Assembly (NCBI RefSeq): GCF_020991365.1
Contig: NZ_JAJLRA010000010.1
Span: 1 to 64,000, forward strand
Reading direction: 5' to 3'
From: Streptacidiphilus sp. ASG 303
GTDB taxonomy: Bacteria > Actinomycetota > Actinomycetes > Streptomycetales > Streptomycetaceae
Length of the DNA: 64,000 nucleotides
In this document: positions 8,518-17,389 of the stretch, piece by piece
Numbering within the stretch: the first letter of the stretch is position 1
Layout: each line of letters opens with the position of its first letter
Notes under the pieces: generated by a model
The model's database searches: none
What the model saw: only the letters and a program-made list of their open reading frames with translations
Told to the model about the DNA's origin: nothing
Position numbers and translations under genes: made by a program

Positions 8518-9474
8518 ATGGCGGACCGTTTCTCTCCCTCCCCCGCTCCCCCGCTCGCCGAGGCGCTGGCGGCCGGCCCGGTCGTGCTCGACGGCGGCCT
8601 CTCCAACCAGCTGGAGGCGGCCGGCCACGACCTGTCGGACGCGCTGTGGTCGGCGCGGCTGCTGGCGGACGGCCCGGAGGCGCTGGTGGAGGCGCACGCG
8701 GCGTACTTCGCGGCGGGTGCGGACGTGGCGACCACGGCGAGCTACCAGGCGACCTTCGAGGGGTTCGCCCGCCGGGGCGTGGGCCGGGAGGCGGCGGCCG
8801 GACTGCTGCGGCGCAGCGTGGAGCTGGGCCGGGAGGCGGCAGCGCGGGCACGGGCGCGGGGGGCGGTGCGGCCGCTGTGGGTGGCCGCGTCGGTGGGCCC
8901 GTACGGGGCGATGCTCGCCGACGGGTCGGAGTACCGGGGCCGGTACGGGCTGTCGGTGGACGAGCTGGAGCGGTTCCACCGGCCGCGGGTGGAGGCGCTG
9001 GCGGAGGCGGGGCCGGACGTGCTGGCGCTGGAGACGGTGCCGGACGCGGACGAGGGACGGGCGCTGCTGCGGGCGGTGCGGGGGCTGGGGGTCCCGGTCT
9101 GGCTGTCGTACACGGTGGAGGGCGGGGCGGCGGGGGTGCGGACGCGGGCCGGGCAGTCGCTGGAGGAGGCGTTCGGGCCGGCGGCGGACGCGGACGAGGT
9201 GGTGGCGGTGGGGGTGAACTGCTGCGCGCCGCAGGATGCGGACGCGGCGGTGGCGGCGGCGGCCCGGATCACAGGGAAGCCGGTGGTGGTGTACCCGAAC
9301 AGCGGGGAGGTGTGGGACGCGGCGGCGCGGGCCTGGCGGGGGCGTCCGGTGTTCGGGCCGGAGCGGGTGGCGGCGTGGGCGGCGGCGGGCGCACGGCTGG
9401 TCGGGGGCTGCTGCCGGGTGGGGCCGGCGGGGATCGCCGGGGTGGCGGAGGCGCTGGGGCACCGGGGCGGGTGA
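8518..9474 (+). CDS. mmuM: Homocysteine S-methyltransferase
   Basis: 318-residue single-domain Pfam S-methyl_trans protein: it transfers a methyl group from S-methylmethionine (or SAM) to homocysteine to form methionine. The barrel begins VLDGGLSNQLE. The zinc ligands are in GVNCCAP (C235/C236) and GGCCRVGP (C298/C299), all present. LALETVPDADEG is the usual mid-barrel motif. ATG at 8518 follows GGTGGGGATC. The size matches MmuM rather than the multidomain MetH. Confidence 0.92.
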   Translation: MADRFSPSPAPPLAEALAAGPVVLDGGLSNQLEAAGHDLSDALWSARLLADGPEALVEAHAAYFAAGADVATTASYQATFEGFARRGVGREAAAGLLRRSVELGREAAARARARGAVRPLWVAASVGPYGAMLADGSEYRGRYGLSVDELERFHRPRVEALAEAGPDVLALETVPDADEGRALLRAVRGLGVPVWLSYTVEGGAAGVRTRAGQSLEEAFGPAADADEVVAVGVNCCAPQDADAAVAAAARITGKPVVVYPNSGEVWDAAARAWRGRPVFGPERVAAWAAAGARLVGGCCRVGPAGIAGVAEALGHRGG

Positions 9475-9535
9475 ACGCCGAACCGCGCCGGGCGGGGCGG
9501 GGCGGTGGCCGCGTCGTCGGCGCGGAGCGGGCGCG

Positions 9536-9590
9536 GTGGGGAGAGGGTCGGCGGGGAGAGGGTCGGCGGGGCGGGGGTCGGCGGGGCGGG
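9536..9590. repeat. 15-bp tandem repeats, two forms
   Basis: Two copies of a GGGAGAGGGTCGGCG unit are followed by two variant copies (GGGCGGGGGTCGGCG), just after mmuM and before the gylR operator region. Seen by eye; copy borders approximate. Confidence 0.6.
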
Positions 9591-9649
9591 TGCAATGGGG
9601 AGATGGAGCGGCGGCGTCCGGCCTGGCACACTCTTGGGGACAGCGATGC

Positions 9650-9687
9650 GGTCGACATGACCTGATGCCGTTCGGCATTGTCGACCG
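9650..9687 (+). promoter_or_regulatory. Probable GylR operator upstream of gylR
   Basis: The segment CGTTCGGCATTGTCGACCG (9669-9687) is almost identical to the reverse complement of 10902-10920 in front of the glycerol genes (one base differs). An extra half-site GGTCGACA lies at 9650-9657. IclR-family regulators bind such pseudo-palindromes, and GylR is known to repress its own gene and the glycerol operon in Streptomyces. The position 22 bases before the gylR start suggests autoregulation. Confidence 0.65.
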
Positions 9688-9708
9688 CCGTCCCAGCGGA
9701 GGTGTGCG

Positions 9709-10473
9709 ATGCCCGGCCCGATCCAGTCGCTCTCGCGCGCGGCGGCCATCCTGAGGCTGCTGGCCGGCGGCGAGCGCAGGCTCGGACTGTCGGAGGTCGC
9801 AACCTCGCTGGACCTGGCCAAGGGCACGGCGCACGGCATCCTGCGGACCCTCCAGCTGGAGGGGTTCGTCGAGCAGGACCCGGAGAGCGGCCGGTACCAG
9901 CTGGGCGCCGAGCTGCTGCGGCTCGGGCAGAGCTACCTGGACGTGCACGAGCTCCGGGCCCGCGCCCTGGTCTGGGCGGACGACCTGGCCCGGGCCACGG
10001 GCGAGCAGGTCTACCTGGGGGTGCTGCACCAGCGGGGGGTGCTGATCGTCCACCACGTCTTCCGGCCGGACGACAGCCGCCAGGTCCTCGAGGTCGGCTC
10101 GATGCAGCCGCTGCACGGCACCGCGCTGGGCAAGGTGCTGCTGGCGTACGACCCGGTGGCGCGCGGCGAGCTGGAGGGCGCGGAGCTGGAGGCGTACACC
10201 CCGCGCACGCTGACCGACCTGGCGGACCTGGACGCCGAGTGCGCGCTGACCCGGGAGCGGGGCTGGGCGGGGGCGGTGGAGGAGACCTGGGAGGGCGTGG
10301 CCTCGGCCGCGGCCCTGATCAGGGACCGGCGGCGGAACCCGGTGGGCGCGGTGGGCGTCAGCGGGGCGGTGGAGCGGGTGTGCGAGGCCGGGTTCGTCCG
10401 GCCGGAGCTGGTGGCCTCGGTGCGGGACGCCGCACGGTCGATCTCCCGGGACCTGGGCGCGGCGCGCTTCTGA
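9709..10473 (+). CDS. gylR: IclR-family glycerol regulon regulator (GylR-like)
   Basis: 254 residues. A winged helix-turn-helix (about residues 5-62, LAKGTAHGILRTLQLEGFV as recognition region) is followed by an IclR effector domain with LHGTALGKVLLAY. ATG at 9709 follows GCGGAGGTGTGCG. The identity as GylR rests on the neighbouring glpK and glpD and on two matching operators, one before this gene and one before the catabolic genes. In Streptomyces GylR represses glycerol catabolism and is relieved by glycerol-3-phosphate (known for the family). Confidence 0.88.
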   Translation: MPGPIQSLSRAAAILRLLAGGERRLGLSEVATSLDLAKGTAHGILRTLQLEGFVEQDPESGRYQLGAELLRLGQSYLDVHELRARALVWADDLARATGEQVYLGVLHQRGVLIVHHVFRPDDSRQVLEVGSMQPLHGTALGKVLLAYDPVARGELEGAELEAYTPRTLTDLADLDAECALTRERGWAGAVEETWEGVASAAALIRDRRRNPVGAVGVSGAVERVCEAGFVRPELVASVRDAARSISRDLGAARF

Positions 10474-10862
10474 CCGCGTACGTCCCGTCCGGCGGGCCGC
10501 ACCGGGGGGCGCCCCGTTGGGCGCCGTGGGGGCGGGGCGGCCGGGGAGGCCCCGGGCGCGCCCGCAGGCCCCGACGCGCAGGCTCCGGCCCGCAGGTTCC
10601 AGCGCAGGCCCCGGCGCACGACGCCGCGGGGCGCCGGTCGAAACCCCCGCGCCCCGGCCCGGGCGCCGCGGCCCCGCGCTCCGGCCTGCGGCGACGCCCC
10701 CGTTCAGGTCCGCGCCCCGTCGGCGACCGCCGGCCCGCCTGCGGGCGGACGGGCCCTCCGGAGCCGCCGCGCGGCGCACCGGAGCGGTGCGGACGGGTGC
10801 GCCCGAGCCCTCCCGGCCGGAGGGTGGGGCGGGATCCGTGCGTCACAGACAGGCCGGCGCCC

Positions 10863-10892
10863 TTGACTCCGCGAGGACCGTCGGGAAAAACT
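10863..10892 (+). promoter_or_regulatory. Candidate promoter of the glycerol operon
   Basis: TTGACT (10863-10868) followed after 18 bases by AAAACT (10887-10892), immediately before the GylR operator. The -35 is good and the -10 weak. Operator placement just downstream would allow repression. The remainder of 10474-11156 shows no coding region I can support. Confidence 0.45.
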
Positions 10893-10901
10893 GCCGGATG
10901 A

Positions 10902-10920
10902 CGGTCGACAATGTCGAACG
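10902..10920 (+). promoter_or_regulatory. Probable GylR operator upstream of glp genes
   Basis: CGGTCGACAATGTCGAACG is a pseudo-palindrome whose reverse complement matches the operator in front of gylR except for one base. It lies about 240 bases before the glpF remnant and 640 before glpK, downstream of a TTGACT promoter-like element. Confidence 0.7.
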
Positions 10921-11156
10921 ACGGACGGACGGCGCTCCGCGCGCCCCGCACCGCCGCGGCAGGCGTCCGCCGACCGCCCGGGCGCTCCCGCACCGGGCAC
11001 CACCAGGGGCGTCCCCGGGACCGGGCCGCCCCGCAGGGCCGCGGCACCGCGCCGCGGGCCTCCGACGCTCGGCGACGAGCCGTACCACCGCCGCCCCGCC
11101 CGCACCGCGGGGCGGACGCCGGGAACGACCCGCCGGACAGGGACAAGGGAGTCACA

Positions 11157-11465
11157 GTGTCCGCGTACTCCGACGGCGGCATCCTGGCCGGCGAGGCCGT
11201 CGATGCGGCCGCGCCGGTCCTCACGGGCGGCCGCGCCCGCGCCGCCGCGCCCCTCGGGGGAGCCGGGGCGTTCGGCGCGGGGCGGCCCGCGGCCCCCTCC
11301 GGCCGGGGCCCCTCCGGCCGGGGCCCCTCCGGCCGGGGCCCCGGCGTGCCGGTCGGCGCCCGCACGGGGAGGGGCGGCCCCGACCGGGACCGCTCCCGGA
11401 CCCCCGCCGCCGGGCCCGCCGCCGCCGGGGTGCCCGGCCGCCTGCTCCGCCCTGCCGCGCCGTGA
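11157..11465 (+). pseudogene. Decayed glycerol facilitator gene (glpF/gylC remnant)
   Basis: A GTG at 11157 with a good ribosome site (AAGGGAGTCACA) opens a frame beginning VSAYSDGGILAGEAVDAAAPVLTGGRARAAA when read codon by codon. The core ILAGEAVDAAAPVLTGG lines up with the usual GlpF start (IFIGETIGTAVLILLGGG), but the following residues become Pro/Gly/Arg-rich with a 15-bp repeat (GGCCGGGGCCCCTCC, 11301-11330). No NPA motifs or membrane helices follow. The position between gylR and glpK is exactly where glpF sits in other streptomycetes. I infer a facilitator gene mostly lost. The low-complexity tail could also be a coincidental open frame. Confidence 0.5.
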
Positions 11466-11555
11466 CCCTGGTTTGCCCTCCGCCCGGCGGCGGGGAACGA
11501 CACACCGTCGGCACCACCCGTCCTGGCCCTCCCCCCACCGAATGAGGCCTCTCCC

Positions 11556-13157
11556 ATGACCCACGACCAGGCGACCCCGGACCGGGCGACGCACGACCCG
11601 CTGACCGGCGACCGGACGACCGGCGACCGGCACCGGGCCGGCTACGTCGCCGCCATCGACCAGGGGACCACGTCGAGCCGCTGCATCGTCTTCGGCGCGG
11701 ACGGGCGCATCGTCTCCGTCGAGCAGCAGGAGCACCGCCAGATCTTCCCGCAGCCCGGCCATGTCGAGCACGACGGCGCCGAGATCTGGACCCGGGTGCG
11801 GTCGGTCGTCCGCGGCGCCCTGGAGAAGGCCGGGCTGACCAGGCACGACATCCGCGCCGTGGGCATCACCAACCAGCGCGAGACCACGCTGCTGTGGGAC
11901 CGGCACACCGGCGAGCCGGTGCACAACGCCCTGGTGTGGCAGGACACCCGCACCGAGGCGCTCTGCCGGGAGCTCGGCCGCAACGTCGGCCAGGACCGGT
12001 TCCGCCGCGAGACCGGCCTGCCGCTGGCCAGCTACTTCGCCGGCCCCAAGATCCGCTGGCTGCTGGACAACGTCGAGGGCCTGCGCGAGCGCGCCGAGGC
12101 CGGCGACATCCTCTTCGGCACCATGGACACCTGGGTGATCTGGAACCTCACCGGCGGCCCGGACGGCGGCGTCCACGTCACCGACGTCACCAACGCCTCC
12201 CGCACCATGCTGATGAACCTCCACACCCTGGAGTGGGACGCGAGGATCGCCGAGTCGATGGGCGTGCCGATGGCGGTGCTGCCCGAGATCCGCTCCTCCG
12301 CCGAGGTGTACGGCCACGCGGTCGGCGACCTGGAGGGCGTGCCCGTCGCGTCGGCGCTCGGCGACCAGCAGGCGGCGCTCTTCGGCCAGACCTGCTTCGA
12401 CGAGGGCGAGGCCAAGTCCACCTACGGGACCGGCACGTTCCTGCTGCTCAACACCGGCGAGCGGATCGTCAACTCCTACCACGGCCTGCTGACCACCGTC
12501 GGCTACCGGATCGGCGGGGAGAAGCCGGTGTACGCCCTGGAGGGCTCCATCGCCGTCACCGGGTCGCTGGTCCAGTGGCTCCGCGACCAGCTCGGCATCA
12601 TCTCCACCGCCGCCGAGATCGAGACCCTCGCCTCGACCGTCGAGGACAACGGCGGCGCCTACATCGTGCCCGCCTTCTCCGGCCTCTTCGCCCCGTACTG
12701 GCGCGCCGACGCCCGCGGCGTCATCGCCGGCCTCACCCGGTACGTCACCAAGGGCCACCTGGCCCGGGCCGTGCTGGAGGCCACCGCCTGGCAGACCCGC
12801 GAGGTCGTCGACGCCATGGAGAAGGACTCCGGGGTGCAGCTGACCTCGCTGAAGGTCGACGGCGGCATGACCTCCAACAACCTGCTCATGCAGAACATCG
12901 CCGACGTCCTCGACGTGCCCGTCGAGCGCCCGTACGTCGCCGAGACCACGGCGCTGGGCGCCGCCTACGCGGCCGGCCTCGCCGTCGGCTTCTGGCCGGA
13001 CCTCGCGACGCTGCGGGCCAACTGGCACCGCGCCGCCGAGTGGACGCCCCGGATGGACGACGCGACGCGGGACCGCGAGTACCGCAACTGGATCAAGGCC
13101 GTCGAGCGAACCAAGGGGTGGGTCGAGGACGAGGAGGACGACCCCTCCGACCACTGA
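11556..13157 (+). CDS. glpK: Glycerol kinase
   Basis: 533-residue FGGY-family kinase that phosphorylates glycerol to sn-glycerol-3-phosphate in the cytosol. Motifs: phosphate-binding [28 protein letters not shown], the glycerol-contact region [19 protein letters not shown] and the second FGGY motif [13 protein letters not shown]. The first 28 residues are a hydrophilic repeat-like extension (TGDR/TTGDR) absent in many homologues. ATG 11556 is preceded by AATGAGGCC. It follows a decayed glpF, so substrate would have to enter by diffusion or another channel. The C-terminus is acidic ([10 protein letters not shown]). Confidence 0.96.
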   Translation: MTHDQATPDRATHDPLTGDRTTGDRHRAGYVAAIDQGTTSSRCIVFGADGRIVSVEQQEHRQIFPQPGHVEHDGAEIWTRVRSVVRGALEKAGLTRHDIRAVGITNQRETTLLWDRHTGEPVHNALVWQDTRTEALCRELGRNVGQDRFRRETGLPLASYFAGPKIRWLLDNVEGLRERAEAGDILFGTMDTWVIWNLTGGPDGGVHVTDVTNASRTMLMNLHTLEWDARIAESMGVPMAVLPEIRSSAEVYGHAVGDLEGVPVASALGDQQAALFGQTCFDEGEAKSTYGTGTFLLLNTGERIVNSYHGLLTTVGYRIGGEKPVYALEGSIAVTGSLVQWLRDQLGIISTAAEIETLASTVEDNGGAYIVPAFSGLFAPYWRADARGVIAGLTRYVTKGHLARAVLEATAWQTREVVDAMEKDSGVQLTSLKVDGGMTSNNLLMQNIADVLDVPVERPYVAETTALGAAYAAGLAVGFWPDLATLRANWHRAAEWTPRMDDATRDREYRNWIKAVERTKGWVEDEEDDPSDH

Positions 13158-13163
13158 CCCGCC

Positions 13164-13196
13164 GGGCCGGGGGACGCGGACCGCGTCCCCCGGCCC
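13164..13196 (+). terminator. Perfect 15-bp stem-loop between glpK and glpD
   Basis: GGGCCGGGGGACGCG, loop GAC, CGCGTCCCCCGGCCC: 15 perfect G/C-rich pairs starting seven bases after the glpK stop. No U-tract. It may partly terminate transcription or protect the glpK mRNA end. glpD starts 156 bases later. Confidence 0.7.
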
Positions 13197-13352
13197 GGGC
13201 CGCCCGCCGGCGCACCGCGTGCGCACGGGCGGGCGGCCCGCCGAACGACGGTGCACCGCACCACCCCGTGCGGGCGCGCCGCACCGCACATCCGAGAGAG
13301 GAGACACGGCCCCCGCGGGCCCCGCGAAGACCCCGGAGCCGTACACCACACC

Positions 13353-14939
13353 ATGGCCACCATCCCGACCCAGGGCTCCCAGCGCACCGCCACCCGGGCG
13401 CAGGCCCGCGAACTCCTCAGCAGCACCACCTACGACCTGCTCGTCGTCGGCGGCGGCATCCTCGGCACCGCCGTGGCCTGGACCGCCGCGCAGTCCGGGC
13501 TGAAGGTCGCCATGGTCGACGCGGGCGACTTCGCCGGCGCCACCTCCAGCGCCTCCTCCAAGCTCGTCCACGGCGGCCTGCGCTACCTGCAGACCGGCGC
13601 GGTGAAGCTGGTCGCCGAGAACCACAAGGAGCGCCGGGCGCTGGCCACCGACGTGGCCCCGCACCTGGTCAACCCGCTGACCTTCTTCGTGCCCGTGTAC
13701 AAGGGCGGCCCGCACAGCGCGCCCAAGCTCGGCGCCGGCGTCTTCCTGTACTCGGCGCTCTCCGCCTTCCGCGACGGCATGGGCCGGGTCTCCACCGCCG
13801 CCCACGCCGCCCAGCAGGTGCCCGCGCTGCGCACCGAGGGCCTGCGGTCGGTCGCCGTCTACGGCGACCACCAGATGAACGACTCCCGGGTCGCCGTGAT
13901 GACCGTGCGGGCCGCCGTCGACTCCGGCGCCGTCGTGCTCAACCACGCCGAGGTCACCGGGCTGCGCTTCACCGGCGGCCGGGTCACCGGCGCCGAGCTG
14001 CGGGACCGGCTGGACGGCGCCGAGTTCGGCGTGGACGCCCGCCTGGTCCTCAACGCGACCGGGCCGTGGGTGGACCACCTGCGCCGCATGGAGGACGCCG
14101 GGGCGGCACCCAGCATCCGGCTCTCCAAGGGCGCGCACGTGGTCGTGAAGCGGCGCACCCCGTGGCGGGCCGCGCTGACCATCCCGATCGACAAGTACCG
14201 CGTCTCCTTCGCGATCCCGTGGGAGGACCACGTCCTGCTCGGCACCACCGACGAGGAGTACACCGGCGACCCGGCGGAGGTGCGGGCCACCGACGCCGAC
14301 ATCGACCAGATCCTCGGCGAGGCCGGGCACGCGGTCCGCGACGAGCACCTGGACCGGTCGCTGATCACCTACTCCTTCGCGGGCCTGCGGGTGCTGCCCG
14401 GCGGACCCGGCGACACCGCCGCCGCCAAGCGGGAGACGGTGGTCACCGAGGGCCGCGGCGGCATGCTGTCGGTGGCCGGCGGCAAGTGGACCACCTACCG
14501 GCACATCGGGCGGACCGTGCTGGAGAAGCTGCGGAACGTGCCGGGCGTGGGGCTGTCGGAGGACATGGCCGAGTTCCCGCGGACGGTGCCGCTGCCGGGC
14601 GTCGGCGCGCCCGACGCCGTCGCGCACCGGCTGCTCGTCGACCGCGAGCCGGGGGCCCGGATGGAGCCGCTGGTCGCCCGGCACCTCGCCTCGCACTACG
14701 GCACGCTCGCCTTCGACATCGCCCGGCTGATCGCCGACGACCCGGCGCTGGGCGAGCCGATCCACCCGGACGGGCCGGACGTGTGGGCGCAGGCCGCCTT
14801 CGCGGCCGACCGGGAGTGGGCGTACACGGTGGACGACGTGCTGCGGCGGCGCACCACCATGACGGTCCGCGGACTGGACACGCCCGAGGTGCGGGAGCGG
14901 GTCGGGGCGTTCCTGGAGAAGCGGGGCCAGGGGCTGTGA
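13353..14939 (+). CDS. glpD: Aerobic glycerol-3-phosphate dehydrogenase (FAD)
   Basis: 528 residues. It oxidises glycerol-3-phosphate to dihydroxyacetone phosphate and passes electrons to quinone at the membrane. The N-terminal dinucleotide fold VVGGGILGTAVAW and the SSKLVHGGLRYL motif bind FAD. GTTDEEYTGDPAEV and VAGGKWTTYR are typical of GlpD, and the C-terminal DAO_C domain is present. ATG 13353 gives MATIPTQ; the ribosome site is weak (CCGGAG about 14 bases upstream). Last gene of the glycerol operon, followed by a stem-loop. Confidence 0.95.
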   Translation: MATIPTQGSQRTATRAQARELLSSTTYDLLVVGGGILGTAVAWTAAQSGLKVAMVDAGDFAGATSSASSKLVHGGLRYLQTGAVKLVAENHKERRALATDVAPHLVNPLTFFVPVYKGGPHSAPKLGAGVFLYSALSAFRDGMGRVSTAAHAAQQVPALRTEGLRSVAVYGDHQMNDSRVAVMTVRAAVDSGAVVLNHAEVTGLRFTGGRVTGAELRDRLDGAEFGVDARLVLNATGPWVDHLRRMEDAGAAPSIRLSKGAHVVVKRRTPWRAALTIPIDKYRVSFAIPWEDHVLLGTTDEEYTGDPAEVRATDADIDQILGEAGHAVRDEHLDRSLITYSFAGLRVLPGGPGDTAAAKRETVVTEGRGGMLSVAGGKWTTYRHIGRTVLEKLRNVPGVGLSEDMAEFPRTVPLPGVGAPDAVAHRLLVDREPGARMEPLVARHLASHYGTLAFDIARLIADDPALGEPIHPDGPDVWAQAAFAADREWAYTVDDVLRRRTTMTVRGLDTPEVRERVGAFLEKRGQGL

Positions 14940-14943
14940 GGCG

Positions 14944-14970
14944 CGCGGGACCGGTGCGGCCGGTCCCGCG
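14944..14970 (+). terminator. Stem-loop terminator after glpD
   Basis: CGCGGGACCGG, loop TGCGG, CCGGTCCCGCG: 11 perfect pairs beginning five bases after the glpD stop. GC-rich without a U-run, the common form in streptomycetes. Confidence 0.7.
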
Positions 14971-15414
14971 GGGAGCGGGGGCGGGGCCGGCCGGCCCCGC
15001 TCCCGGCCGCGCCCGGGCCGGCGGGTGAGGGCTGCGGCCCGGCGCGCGGCGGAGGGCGGGCGGGGCCCCGCGGGGCGCGGCCGCCCTCCGTGCCGGGGCG
15101 GGCGGGGCCGACGGGGCGGAAGCGGGTCGGAGGGGCAGGGGGCGCGAGGCAGGTGACGCTCCGTCAGGACCGTCCGGCAGGGGCCGTCCGGGTGGCGCGG
15201 TACCGCCGGGCGGGCGGGATGCGGCGGCCGGACCGGGTGGTTCCGCCGCAGATCCGGGCATGAACCCCATGGCACCGGGCAGGGTGCCGGACGGACGGTG
15301 CGTCAGCAGCGCCGCCCGGCCGTCGCACTTCGGAGGGGGTCACCCGTGGGACGTACCCGGCATGACAGGAGCACCCGGGACGGCAGGAGCACCGGCGACA
15401 AGGGGGAGGGCGCC
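14971..15414. other. Intergenic stretch, no gene seen
   Basis: About 440 bases between glpD and the small membrane protein. A further inverted repeat pairs CGGAGGGCGG near 15053 with CCGCCCTCCG near 15082 and may act as a second terminator. Open frames here are low-complexity shadows. Confidence 0.5.
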
Positions 15415-15720
15415 GTGCGCCGCCGCCTGCCGGACGAGGTCCGGTCCGCCGCGGTCCGCGCCTGGATGGCCTTCTCCTTCACCCTCTTCTGCCTCATGGT
15501 GACGGTGCTGGCCGCCCTGGGCCACACCTGGCTCTTCCTGCCCTCGCTGCTGGTGACCGCCGCGAGCGTGCTGGCCTCCACCTGGGGGCTGCTGGACGTC
15601 TGGATCGCCCGGCAGGTCGCCGCCCAGCGCACCTGGGGCAGCGGCACCGCCACGGCGTGGGCCGGGGCCGCGGGCGCCGGACGGCGGCCGCGGCGCCGCC
15701 GCCACCCGAGCCCGGCCTGA
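15415..15720 (+). CDS. Small conserved two-helix membrane protein
   Basis: 101 residues from a GTG at 15415 with a strong ribosome site (AGGGGGAGGGCGCC). Charged N-terminus (RRRLPDEVRSAAVRAW), two hydrophobic helices (about residues 15-35 and 39-60), then WGLLDVWIARQVAAQR and a basic tail (RRPRRRRH). I recognise the pattern VRSAAVRAW then GHTWLF then LDVW from short streptomycete membrane proteins of unknown function. It precedes gnd by 153 bases in the same direction. No function assigned. Confidence 0.7.
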   Translation: MRRRLPDEVRSAAVRAWMAFSFTLFCLMVTVLAALGHTWLFLPSLLVTAASVLASTWGLLDVWIARQVAAQRTWGSGTATAWAGAAGAGRRPRRRRHPSPA

Positions 15721-15873
15721 GAGCGGCCCGGGGGCGTACGCGCAGGTCGCCGTGAACCACCGCCGGGTCGCGCTGCGTAGCGAGGGGCTGAGTCCGCGTG
15801 CACCGGCGGCCGGGGGGAGGCAGGCTGGTGGACGGGACGACAGGCGGCGGACGAGAAGGCGGGAGCTTCGGCA

Positions 15874-17310
15874 ATGGCGCAGCAGGCACGCATCGGGGTC
15901 ACGGGACTGGCGGTCATGGGCCGCAACCTGGCACGCAACCTCGCCCGGCACGGGCATCCGGTGGCGGTGCACAACCGGACGCCGTCCCGGACGAGGGACC
16001 TGGTGGAGCAGTTCGGCAGCGAGGGGGTGTTCCTCCCCGCGGAGACGGCGGAGCAGTTCGTCGCCTCGCTGGAGCGCCCCCGGCGGCTGGTGGTGATGGT
16101 CAAGGCCGGCCGGCCGACGGACGAGGTGATCGAGGAGTTCGCGCCGCTGCTCGACCCGGGCGACATGATCGTGGACGGCGGCAACGCGCACTTCGCCGAC
16201 ACCCGGCGGCGCGAGGCGTCGCTGCGGGAGCGCGGCATCCACTTCGTCGGCACCGGCATCTCCGGCGGCGAGGAGGGCGCGCTGCACGGGCCGAGCATCA
16301 TGCCGGGCGGCTCGGAGGAGTCGTACGCGGCGCTGGGCCCGCTGCTGGAGGACATCGCGGCGAAGGTCGACGGGGTGCCGTGCTGCACCCACGTGGGGCC
16401 GGACGGCGCCGGGCACTTCGTGAAGATGGTGCACAACGGCATCGAGTACGCCGACATGCAGCTCATCGGCGAGGCGTACGACCTGCTGCGGCACGTGGGC
16501 GGGATGAAGCCGGCCGAGATCGCGGAGGTGTTCCGCACCTGGAACGGCGGACGGCTGGACTCCTACCTGGTGGAGATCACCGCGGAGGTGCTGGCCCACA
16601 CCGACGCGGAGACGGGCCGGCCGTTCGTGGACGTGGTGCAGGACCGGGCGGAGCAGAAGGGCACCGGGCGGTGGACGGTGCAGATCGCGCTGGACCTGGG
16701 CGTGCCGGTGAGCGGCATCGCCGAGGCGGTCTTCGCCCGGTCGCTGTCGGGCCACGCGGACCTGCGGGCGGCGGCCCGGCACCTGCCGGGCCCCGGGGAG
16801 ACGTGGCTGGACAGCGCGGCGCACGACCGGTTCGCGGACGACGTGGAGCAGGCGCTGTACGCGTCGAAGATCGTGGCGTACGCGCAGGGCTTCCACCAGA
16901 TCCAGGCGGGCAGCGCCGAGTACGGGTGGCGGATCGACCCGGGGGCGATGGCGACGATCTGGCGGGGCGGCTGCATCATCCGGGCGAAGTTCCTGGACCG
17001 CATCCGGGCGGCGTACGAGACCCGGGCGGACCTGCCGTCGCTGCTCGCCGACGACTACTTCGCCGAGGCGCTCGGCGGGGCGCAGGACTCCTGGCGGCGG
17101 GTGGTGTCGACGGCGACGCAGCTGGGCGTGCCGGTGCCGGGCTTCTCCGCGGCGCTGGCGTACTACGACGGGCTGCGCGCGGAGCGGCTGCCGGCGGCGC
17201 TGATCCAGGGGCAGCGGGACTTCTTCGGGGCGCACACCTACCGGCGGGTCGACCGGGAGGGTGCGTTCCACACGCTGTGGGGCGGGGACCGGCGGGAGGT
17301 CGGGGCGTAG
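15874..17310 (+). CDS. gnd: 6-phosphogluconate dehydrogenase, decarboxylating
   Basis: 478-residue long-type 6PGDH: it oxidatively decarboxylates 6-phosphogluconate to ribulose-5-phosphate, producing NADPH in the pentose phosphate pathway. Rossmann motif GVTGLAVMGRNLARN (NADP), VDGGNAHFADT, the substrate signature FVGTGISGGEEGALHGPSIM, the catalytic Lys/His region HFVKMVHNGIEYADMQLI and the C-terminal WRGGCIIRAKFLDRI. ATG 15874 follows GGCGGGAGC. The length matches the dimeric NADP form. Confidence 0.96.
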   Translation: MAQQARIGVTGLAVMGRNLARNLARHGHPVAVHNRTPSRTRDLVEQFGSEGVFLPAETAEQFVASLERPRRLVVMVKAGRPTDEVIEEFAPLLDPGDMIVDGGNAHFADTRRREASLRERGIHFVGTGISGGEEGALHGPSIMPGGSEESYAALGPLLEDIAAKVDGVPCCTHVGPDGAGHFVKMVHNGIEYADMQLIGEAYDLLRHVGGMKPAEIAEVFRTWNGGRLDSYLVEITAEVLAHTDAETGRPFVDVVQDRAEQKGTGRWTVQIALDLGVPVSGIAEAVFARSLSGHADLRAAARHLPGPGETWLDSAAHDRFADDVEQALYASKIVAYAQGFHQIQAGSAEYGWRIDPGAMATIWRGGCIIRAKFLDRIRAAYETRADLPSLLADDYFAEALGGAQDSWRRVVSTATQLGVPVPGFSAALAYYDGLRAERLPAALIQGQRDFFGAHTYRRVDREGAFHTLWGGDRREVGA

Positions 17311-17334
17311 GCGGCACCCTCCGCGCTCCTTCGC

Positions 17335-17368
17335 GGGAGGCCCCCGCCGGGTGCGGCGGGGGCCTCCC
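17335..17368. terminator. Bidirectional terminator between gnd and mks operon
   Basis: GGGAGGCCCCCGCC, loop GGGTGC, GGCGGGGGCCTCCC: a perfect 14-bp stem between convergent genes, 25 bases after gnd and 22 bases before the end of the leftward operon. Confidence 0.85.
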
Positions 17369-17389
17369 GTGTGTCCGGGGCCGGGCGGG

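Noticed and set aside
10704-15275. Giant minus-strand open frame opposite glpK/glpD
   Set aside because: It is the shadow of well-conserved plus-strand genes and has runs typical of antisense GC-rich frames. Stops are rare in this composition.
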